Shown: positions 58,349-64,000 of the stretch, piece by piece
Position numbering within the stretch: the stretch's first letter is position 1
How the letters are laid out: each line of letters begins with the position of its first letter
Assembly (NCBI RefSeq): GCF_012911935.1
Contig: NZ_JAAXLA010000010.1
Coordinates: 59,888 to 123,887 of the forward strand
Origin: Pseudonocardia acidicola
GTDB taxonomy: Bacteria; Actinomycetota; Actinomycetes; Mycobacteriales; Pseudonocardiaceae
Reading direction: 5' to 3'
DNA: 64,000 nt
Program-made: the position numbers and the translations under genes
Notes under the pieces: model-generated
What the model was told of the DNA's origin: nothing
Database searches by the model: none
The model's input: only the letters and a program-made list of their open reading frames with translations

Positions 58349-58552
58349 CCGGCGCTCACCTCGACGGCGCAGTGGGCCGGCCGGGAGGTGGCGCGCCGTA
58401 CGGGTGAGTGCGGATGCCGCCGGCCGGCATTCGGGACCGGGCTGATCGGCGGAGCACCGGAAGGGCGTTACGGGCGAGCGCGCCGTGCCACCACGGTGCC
58501 ACCGCGACCAGCACACCGGGACGGCGGCCGCTCCGCCCGGGAGCGACGTGGA

Positions 58553-58870
58553 TCAGACGGCGGCGCGCCGCAGCCGGCGGCGCTCCCGCTCGGAGAGCCC
58601 ACCCCAGATGCCGAACCGCTCGTCCTGGGCGAGGGCGTACTCCAGGCACTCGGCCCGGACCTCGCAGCCCGAGCAGATGCGCTTGGCCTCGCGTGTCGAG
58701 CCGCCCTTCTCGGGGAAGAACGCCTCGGGATCGGTCTGGGCGCAGAGGGCCCGTTCCTGCCAGTCCTGGTCGGTCGACGCGTTGGGATCGTCCAACAAGT
58801 CGATCAAGTTCGGTGCGTCGGCCCCCGCCGTCGACCCGACAAGCGATAGTGTGTCAGTGATCACGTTCAC
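58553..58870 (-). CDS. whiB2: WhiB2-type transcription factor
   Basis: The 105-residue protein has WQERALCAQTDPEAFFPEKGG, the triplet ICSGCEVRAECLEYAL, the GIWGGLSERERRRLRRAAV tail, all hallmarks of WhiB/WhiB2, a [4Fe-4S] regulator needed for septation or sporulation. GTG 58870 has GGAAGG about 7 nt upstream; GTG 58864 is also possible. Confidence 0.95.
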   Translation of the reverse strand: MNVITDTLSLVGSTAGADAPNLIDLLDDPNASTDQDWQERALCAQTDPEAFFPEKGGSTREAKRICSGCEVRAECLEYALAQDERFGIWGGLSERERRRLRRAAV

Positions 58871-59005
58871 CCGCCCACCTTCCCCGCGCCCCCGGCGAAT
58901 GACACCGCTGTAAGTACAACGCTGTGGTTCAAGGTTCGCAAGCCGTGACTTCCATCCGGGTGACGCGGTCCACCCGGTCGGTCGCCCGTTCGGCACAATG
59001 GTCAG

Positions 59006-59782
59006 GTGCGCGGTGTGTCGGCCCGAATCAGCCCGTGGTTCCTGCTTCTCCTGGCCGTGGCGTCCCTCGGTGGAGTGCTCACCGTCGTCGGCACCCGCGC
59101 CCTGCTGGCCTCGGGCTCGTCGGTGACGCTGACGACCGGGATCGTGCTGCTCGTCCTCGGCGGCTGGGCGGTGTCGCTGTGCCTGCACGAGTTCGGGCAC
59201 GCCGCCGTCGCCTACCGCGGCGGTGACACCTCCGTCCGCGACAAGGGCTACCTGACCCTCGACATCCGCCGCTACACCGATGTCGGCCTGTCGTTCGTGC
59301 TCCCGCTGGTGTTCCTGCTGCTCGGCGGCATCCCGCTGCCCGGCGGCGCGGTGTGGATCAACAACTGGGCGATCCGGTCCCGGTTCACGCGCAGCATGGT
59401 CTCGCTGGCCGGGCCGGGCACGAACCTGATCATCGGCGCGATCCTCGCCATCGCGGTCGCGACCGTGCCGATGCCGATCGGGCTGGCCGTCGGGCTGTCC
59501 TGCCTCGCACTGATCCAGGTGCTCGCGTTCGTGCTGAACATCCTGCCGGTACCCGGACTCGACGGGTTCGGCGTGCTGGAGCCCTATCTGTCGCAAGGCG
59601 CCCGGGAGCTCGCGGCGAAGGTCCGCCCGTGGGCACCGATCGTGCTGTTCCTGCTGATCATCGGCCTGCCCGGAGTGGCCTCGATCTTCTTCGACCTGGC
59701 CTACTTCGTGTTCCACATGATCGGCGGGAGCCCGGCGAACGCCCAGGCCGGCTACAGCCTGCTGCTGTTCTGGCGGCACTGA
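59006..59782 (+). CDS. Site-2 protease family membrane protein
   Basis: The 258-residue M50-type protease has six hydrophobic segments, the zinc motif in LCLHEFGHAAVAY (near residue 60) and the third-ligand region ILPVPGLDGFGVLEPYL. It cuts membrane proteins in the bilayer. No PDZ domain. It is divergent from whiB2 and convergent with the NUDIX gene. The substrate is unknown. Confidence 0.92.
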   Translation: MRGVSARISPWFLLLLAVASLGGVLTVVGTRALLASGSSVTLTTGIVLLVLGGWAVSLCLHEFGHAAVAYRGGDTSVRDKGYLTLDIRRYTDVGLSFVLPLVFLLLGGIPLPGGAVWINNWAIRSRFTRSMVSLAGPGTNLIIGAILAIAVATVPMPIGLAVGLSCLALIQVLAFVLNILPVPGLDGFGVLEPYLSQGARELAAKVRPWAPIVLFLLIIGLPGVASIFFDLAYFVFHMIGGSPANAQAGYSLLLFWRH

Positions 59783-59797
59783 CCCCCGCGCCGGAGG

Positions 59798-60346
59798 TCA
59801 GGCGCGGGCGAGGCGGGCCCGGGCCGCGGCGACCATCACCGGCACGGTGTCGCTGTCCGGGGGCAGCGCGTCCACCGGCCACCAGCGCAGGTCCACCGAC
59901 TCGTCGCTGATCCGCGGCACCGCCCCGTCGGGCGCGCGCACCAGATACCGGACGTCGAGATGCCGGGTCGGCCGGCCCAGCGAGCACGTCACCGGGTGGA
60001 CGTCGAGGTGCAGCGGCTGCTCGTCGATGACCAGCCCCTCGATCCCCGACTCCTCGGTCGCCTCCCGCAGCGCGGCGGCACGCAGCGTGGCGTCGCCGGG
60101 CTCGCAGTGCCCGCCGAGCTGGATCCAGCGACCCACCCGCGGGTGCAGGGTCAGCAGCGTGTGCTCGCCCGTCGCGTCGAGCACGAGCGCCGAGGCGGTG
60201 AGATGTCCGGGTTCGCAGGACCGGTCGCACGCGTCCGCCGGGCGCGCGGCGAGGAAGGCCAGCAGCGCGTGCTGCAGCGCGCGTTGCGCCTCGCCGGGCG
60301 CGGTCCACTCGCGCAGCGCCGCGGCGGCGGCGGCCGGGGCTACCAC
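59798..60346 (-). CDS. NUDIX hydrolase downstream of fbiB
   Basis: The 182-residue protein has the Nudix box [23 protein letters not shown] near residue 103. It starts with GTG 60346 inside the fbiB stop (7-nt overlap), so it is coupled to fbiB. Its operon place hints at a link to F420 or nucleotide side products, but there is no direct proof. Confidence 0.88.
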   Translation of the reverse strand: MVAPAAAAAALREWTAPGEAQRALQHALLAFLAARPADACDRSCEPGHLTASALVLDATGEHTLLTLHPRVGRWIQLGGHCEPGDATLRAAALREATEESGIEGLVIDEQPLHLDVHPVTCSLGRPTRHLDVRYLVRAPDGAVPRISDESVDLRWWPVDALPPDSDTVPVMVAAARARLARA

Positions 60347-61704
60347 TCGACCAGGCCCGTCGCAGGATCCCGCGGCGGTCGCGGGGCGAGCGGCTCGGCC
60401 GGAACGCCGACCGCGATCGCGCCGAGCGGCTGCCAGTCCCCGGGCAGGCCGAGCTCGGTCTGCACCACCTCGGGCGCGAAGATCGTCGAGCCGACCCAGC
60501 AGGAGGCCAGCCCCTCCGCCGCCAGCGCGACGAGCAGCGACTGCACCGCCGCCCCGCCGGCCACGGTGAACATGTCCCGTTCGGCCGCCCGGCGGGTGGC
60601 GTCGGGATAGTCCTGGGCGCCGTCGCCGGTGCGGAAGGCCAGCACGAGCTCGGGTGCCCGGCGCAACAGGTCGCCGCGGGCGAGCCTGCGTTCGATCTCG
60701 TCGGTGGGGCGGCCGTCCGCGGCGAGGTCGGTGCGCCAGCGTTCGCGCATCGCGTCGAGCAGCGCGGTGCGCCGGGCCGGATCGCGCACCCAGCCGAACC
60801 GGAACGGGGTGCTGTGGTGCGGCGCCGGCGCGGTGAGCGCGACGCCCACGGCGCGGCGCAGCGCGGCGGCGTCGACCGGCTCGTCGGCGAAGGCCCGCGA
60901 GCTGCGACGCAGCAGCACGGCCTCCCGGCGGCCCCGGGCCAGCGCCTCGTCGGTGCCGAGCCAGAACATGTCCTCGTCGAGCGCGCGGACGAGGTCGCGG
61001 GCGCACGAGCTGTCGTCGGCGGTGGCGAGCCCGCGCACGACCGCGACGGGCAGGCCGCCGAGCTTGCCCTTCACCAGGTCGGCCGCGGCGGCCACCTCGT
61101 CGGCCAGCGCCACCTCGGTGACCACCAGCTCGTTGCCCTCGCCGTCGACCGCCCCGCCGTAGCGGTGCAGCACTGTCATCCCGGCGGCGCCGATCGCGAC
61201 GTCGGTCTGCCCGACCCGCCAGGTGCGGCCCATCGTGTCGGTGACGACCACCGCGACGTCCACGCCGAGCAGCACCTTCAGCGCCCCGCGCAGCCGCTCG
61301 GCGCTGGCGTCGGGATCGGCGGGCAGCAACGCCAGCTCGTCGCGGCGGACGTTGGACGCGTCGATGCCCGCCGCGGCCTGCACCAGACCGAGCTTGCTCG
61401 CCACGATCAGGGTCCTGCCGCGGCGCGCGAGCACCCGTTCGGTCTGCTCGTCGACCAGCCGGCGGCGCAGCGCGTCCCGTTCCTCCGGGTCGGTCGGCGC
61501 CGGGACCAGCCGCCCCTCCACCTTCGACACCACCTTGCTGGTGACCACGACGACGTCGCCGTCGGCCAGCCACGGCGCGGCCTGCGTCAGCGCGGCGGCC
61601 AGGTCGTCACCCGGGCGGAACTCGGGCAGGCCGCGGACCGGGAGGACCTGGAGGCCGCCCGGCGCGGCGTGGTCGGCCACCGGCCCGGCCGGCGTGTCAG
61701 CCAA
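60340..61704 (-). CDS. fbiB: Coenzyme F420:L-glutamate ligase / dehydro-F420 reductase
   Basis: The 454-residue fusion has an N-terminal F420-0:glutamate ligase domain ([38 protein letters not shown]) and a C-terminal nitroreductase-like FMN domain ([40 protein letters not shown]). It adds gamma-linked Glu to F420-0 and reduces dehydro-F420-0. TTG 61704 overlaps the fbiA stop by 8 nt; the frame extends upstream but lies inside fbiA. Confidence 0.95.
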   Translation of the reverse strand: MADTPAGPVADHAAPGGLQVLPVRGLPEFRPGDDLAAALTQAAPWLADGDVVVVTSKVVSKVEGRLVPAPTDPEERDALRRRLVDEQTERVLARRGRTLIVASKLGLVQAAAGIDASNVRRDELALLPADPDASAERLRGALKVLLGVDVAVVVTDTMGRTWRVGQTDVAIGAAGMTVLHRYGGAVDGEGNELVVTEVALADEVAAAADLVKGKLGGLPVAVVRGLATADDSSCARDLVRALDEDMFWLGTDEALARGRREAVLLRRSSRAFADEPVDAAALRRAVGVALTAPAPHHSTPFRFGWVRDPARRTALLDAMRERWRTDLAADGRPTDEIERRLARGDLLRRAPELVLAFRTGDGAQDYPDATRRAAERDMFTVAGGAAVQSLLVALAAEGLASCWVGSTIFAPEVVQTELGLPGDWQPLGAIAVGVPAEPLAPRPPRDPATGLVEW

Positions 61705-62704
61705 CCTCGACCCCGGCCAGTTCGAGGGCCCGGCGGGCCATCTCCGCGGTGGCGTCGACATCGGTCATGAGCAGCGGCACCGACAGCACGTCGGCGCCCG
61801 GCACGTCGGCGGTGTCGCCGGTGTGCACGAGCCAGCCGTCGAGCAGGCCGCCCTCACGCCGGCCGCCGTAGTGCCGGCCGACCGCCTCCGCGGTGGTCTC
61901 CACTCCGATCGCCTCCAGGCACGCATCGGCCATCCCGCGCAGCGGGCGCCCGCCCACGATCGGCGACAGCCCGACGATCTTCGCCTCGGCCGCGACGAGT
62001 GCCTGCGCCATGCCCGGCACCTGGATCATCGTCCCGATGCTCACCACCGGGTTGGACGGCGCGACGAGGATCGCGTCGGCGCCCTCGATGGCCTCCCGGA
62101 CCTCCGGCAGCACGCCGGCCTCGTCGGCCCCCACGGAGGCGAACCGGTGCGGCGCCGGCTTGGCCTGGTGGCGCACCCACCACTCCTGGAAGTGGATCGC
62201 CTTCAGCGGGCGGTCACCGGGTCCGGCCGTGTCGTCGTCGGGGTCGCCGATGACGACGTGGGTCTCGACCCGGTCGTCGGTGACCGGCAGCAGCCGCACC
62301 CCGGGCTGCCAGCGGTGACACAGCGCCTCGGTGACCTGGGACAACGGGTAGCCGGCCCGCAGCATCCGGGTGCGCACGAGGTGTGTGGCGATATCCCGGT
62401 CGCCGAGGCCGAACCAGGTGGGGTCGGCCTCGTAGGCCGCCAGCTCGTCGCGTACCGCCCAGGTCTCCCCCGCCCGGCCCCAGCCGCGCTCGGGGTCGAT
62501 CCCACCACCGAGGGTGTACATGCACGTGTCGAGGTCCGGGCAGATCCGCAGCCCGTGCAGCCAGATGTCGTCCCCGACGTTCACCACCGCGGTGACCTCG
62601 TGATCCCCTGATCCGGGACCGACCGCGGGGAGTCCCAGCGCAGCCTTCACCCCGAGCAGGAACCGGGCACCGCCGACCCCGCCCACCAGCACGACGACGT
62701 TCAC
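61697..62704 (-). CDS. fbiA: Phosphoenolpyruvyl/lactyl transferase (CofD/FbiA)
   Basis: The 335-residue enzyme has [38 protein letters not shown] and the [16 protein letters not shown] loop. It joins a phosphoenolpyruvyl- or lactyl-guanosine unit to the deazaflavin Fo to make (dehydro-)F420-0. GTG 62704 is the start; the ribosome site is weak. It is first in the fbiA-fbiB-NUDIX operon. fbiC and fbiD are not in the window. Confidence 0.95.
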   Translation of the reverse strand: MNVVVLVGGVGGARFLLGVKAALGLPAVGPGSGDHEVTAVVNVGDDIWLHGLRICPDLDTCMYTLGGGIDPERGWGRAGETWAVRDELAAYEADPTWFGLGDRDIATHLVRTRMLRAGYPLSQVTEALCHRWQPGVRLLPVTDDRVETHVVIGDPDDDTAGPGDRPLKAIHFQEWWVRHQAKPAPHRFASVGADEAGVLPEVREAIEGADAILVAPSNPVVSIGTMIQVPGMAQALVAAEAKIVGLSPIVGGRPLRGMADACLEAIGVETTAEAVGRHYGGRREGGLLDGWLVHTGDTADVPGADVLSVPLLMTDVDATAEMARRALELAGVEVG

Positions 62705-62735
62705 GAGGTGCGAGCCTACGTCGCGGCGCCGACAC

Positions 62736-63224
62736 TCAGCCCGGCAGCACCGCCTCGATCGCGTCGACGATCTCGTCGGCCTCCGGCTCGGTGCGCGGCC
62801 GGAACCGGCCGGCCACCCGGCCGTCCGCCGCGACCAGGAACTTCTCGAAGTTCCACTGCACGTCACCGGCCTGGCCGAGGGTGTCGGGGTGACCCGTGAG
62901 CCGCGCGTAGAGCGGGTGCCGACCCTCCCCGTTGACGTCGGTCTTCGCCGTCAGCGGGAACGTGACACCGTAGGTCGCCGAGCAGAACGTGCCGATCTCC
63001 GCCGCGGTGCCCGGCTCCTGCCCGGCGAACTGGTTGCACGGCACCCCGAGCACGGTGAAGCCGCGGTCGCCGAAGCGCTGCTGCAGCGCCTCCAGCCCGG
63101 AGTACTGGGGGGTCAGCCCGCAGCGCGACGCCACGTTGACGACGAGGACGGCCTTGCCGTCGAGGGTTGCGGGGTCGAGCGGCGTGCCGTCGAGCGCGGT
63201 CAGGTCGATGCCGAGCAGAGCCAT
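62736..63224 (-). CDS. Glutathione peroxidase-family thiol peroxidase (paralogue 1)
   Basis: The 162-residue Cys-type peroxidase has VNVASRCGLTPQYSGLE (catalytic Cys), VPCNQFAGQEPG (Gln and second Cys) and WNFEKFLV (Trp, Asn). It reduces H2O2 or lipid peroxides, probably with thioredoxin. ATG 63224 is 10 nt after the second paralogue's stop, so they form one transcript. Confidence 0.95.
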   Translation of the reverse strand: MALLGIDLTALDGTPLDPATLDGKAVLVVNVASRCGLTPQYSGLEALQQRFGDRGFTVLGVPCNQFAGQEPGTAAEIGTFCSATYGVTFPLTAKTDVNGEGRHPLYARLTGHPDTLGQAGDVQWNFEKFLVAADGRVAGRFRPRTEPEADEIVDAIEAVLPG

Positions 63225-63234
63225 GATCGCCAAC

Positions 63235-63714
63235 CTACGCCTCGGGCAGCAGCGCCTCGATCGCCTCCACGATCTCCCAGCTCTCCGGCTCCACGCCGGG
63301 GCGGAACCGGCCGGCCACCCGGCCGTCCGGGGCGACGAGGAACTTCTCGAAGTTCCACGCGACGTCGCCGGCCTCGCCGTCGTCGTCGCGCGCCCGCACC
63401 AGCTTCGCGTAGAGCGGGTGCCGGCGCTTGCCGTTGACCTCGAGCTTCGCGGTGAGCGGGAACGTCACCCCGTAGTTGCTCGAGCAGAACTCGGCGATCT
63501 CGGCCGGGGCGCCCGGCTCCTCCTCGGCGAACTGGTTGCACGGCACCCCGAGGACGGTGAAGCCACGCCCGGCGAACCGCTCGTGCAGCCGCTGCAGGCC
63601 CGCGTACTGCGGGGTGTGGCCGCACCGCGACGCGACGTTGACCACCAGCACGGCCTTGCCGTCGAGCACCTCCCGGTCGAGCGACCCCCCACCCAGCGCA
63701 CCCGGCCATTCCAT
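63235..63714 (-). CDS. Glutathione peroxidase-family thiol peroxidase (paralogue 2)
   Basis: The 159-residue protein is a close tandem paralogue of the gene just downstream, with VNVASRCGHTPQYAGLQ, VPCNQFAEEEPGAP and WNFEKFLVAPDGRVAGRF. The differing N-terminal 15 residues and a DDDGEAGDV insert near the end set them apart. ATG 63714 is chosen; GTG 63723 would add three residues, and both genes share the TGGCGATCATGG start context. Confidence 0.95.
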   Translation of the reverse strand: MEWPGALGGGSLDREVLDGKAVLVVNVASRCGHTPQYAGLQRLHERFAGRGFTVLGVPCNQFAEEEPGAPAEIAEFCSSNYGVTFPLTAKLEVNGKRRHPLYAKLVRARDDDGEAGDVAWNFEKFLVAPDGRVAGRFRPGVEPESWEIVEAIEALLPEA

Positions 63715-63723
63715 GATCGCCAC

Positions 63724-64000
63724 GCTACCCGCCCCCGCGCTCTCGACAGCCCCTGTACGGCGCCTTGTGGAGACAAGACGCGATCGGGCGGGGGCTGTGG
63801 ACGGAGCGTTCGACAGATCGGGGCGGGCGTTCGAGCGTTGGAGGATGACTGCGTGGGTGGGCAGGTCCCGGTGTGACCGTGACGCATGCGGTGCGGTGCG
63901 CCGGGCTCGTCTGCGAGCGCGAGGTCAGGGCCCCCGGTCGACAGCCGATCGAAAACGTTGAGGGCCCACAACGCGGGGCGGGGTGGGGTGGTTACATGGC
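63724..64000 (+). other. Right edge, no gene assigned
   Basis: The last 277 bases have no supported coding region. Open frames here are unconvincing and the region probably belongs to the upstream part of the glutathione peroxidase pair or to a gene outside the window. Confidence 0.4.

Overview
The window is very GC-rich, with short intergenic gaps, many GTG (and a few TTG) starts, WhiB proteins, the MtrA-MtrB-LpqB module, F420 genes (fbiA, fbiB) and an RsrA-type anti-sigma factor. This points to a mycolata/Pseudonocardiales-type actinobacterium; a Pseudonocardia-like genus is my best inference, not a proven one. From memory of gene order, much of the window follows the chromosomal block around Rv3214-Rv3262 of Mycobacterium tuberculosis (gpm2, GNAT, dgk, whiB1, pdtaS, biotinyl protein, rshA, sigH, SRAP, aroA, rsgA, tgs, secA, hpf, comF, lpqB, mtrB, mtrA, tmk, sahH, cationic permease, manA, manB, whiB2, fbiA, fbiB). 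It is therefore core chromosome with local insertions, not a mobile island. I see no rRNA, tRNA, CRISPR array, insertion sequence or prophage.

Layout. 1-4.2 kb: a PAS-GGDEF signalling protein cut by the left edge, a malic enzyme and a lone RmlC epimerase. 4.2-7.9 kb: metal and wall functions, with nickel superoxide dismutase and its maturation protease head to head, an ArsR regulator divergent from a His-Gly-rich CDF exporter, a phosphoglycerate-mutase-like phosphatase and an L,D-transpeptidase. 8.0-14.7 kb: GNAT, membrane protein, lipid kinase, whiB1 with a CRP-like site, PdtaS-type kinase, biotinyl protein, the 24-residue ribosomal protein bL37, and rshA-sigH with a self-recognised SigH promoter. 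14.8-24.7 kb: membrane protein, hydrolase and SRAP pair, aroA-rsgA, pruA, and an M4 protease with its emfourin-type inhibitor. 24.7-30.6 kb: WS/DGAT, rRNA methyltransferase, lactate dehydrogenase, an orphan antitoxin-like protein, a HAD protein and a MarR regulator with a double operator.

30.6-41 kb is the essential growth block secA, hpf, comF, lpqB-mtrB-mtrA-tmk-NUDIX, mostly one minus-strand run. 41-50 kb: an exported cholesterol oxidase, sahH behind what looks like an S-adenosylhomocysteine riboswitch with a small ORF between them, a GlmL/MutL-like ATPase, an acyl-CoA synthetase and a two-gene remnant of the nitrilase-associated Nit1C neighbourhood. 50-57 kb: amino acid permease, CDF transporter, and the mannose pathway manA-SIS-Trm112-manB. 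57-64 kb: DUF3499, zincin-like protein, whiB2, site-2 protease, NUDIX-fbiB-fbiA and a tandem pair of glutathione peroxidases.

The most interesting non-coding signals are the SAH riboswitch with a readable ON-switch expression platform, a dispersed intergenic palindrome present twice with the same core arms and different loops, the near-leaderless SigH promoter at sigH, and an inverted duplication that covers the start of the flavin oxidoreductase gene.
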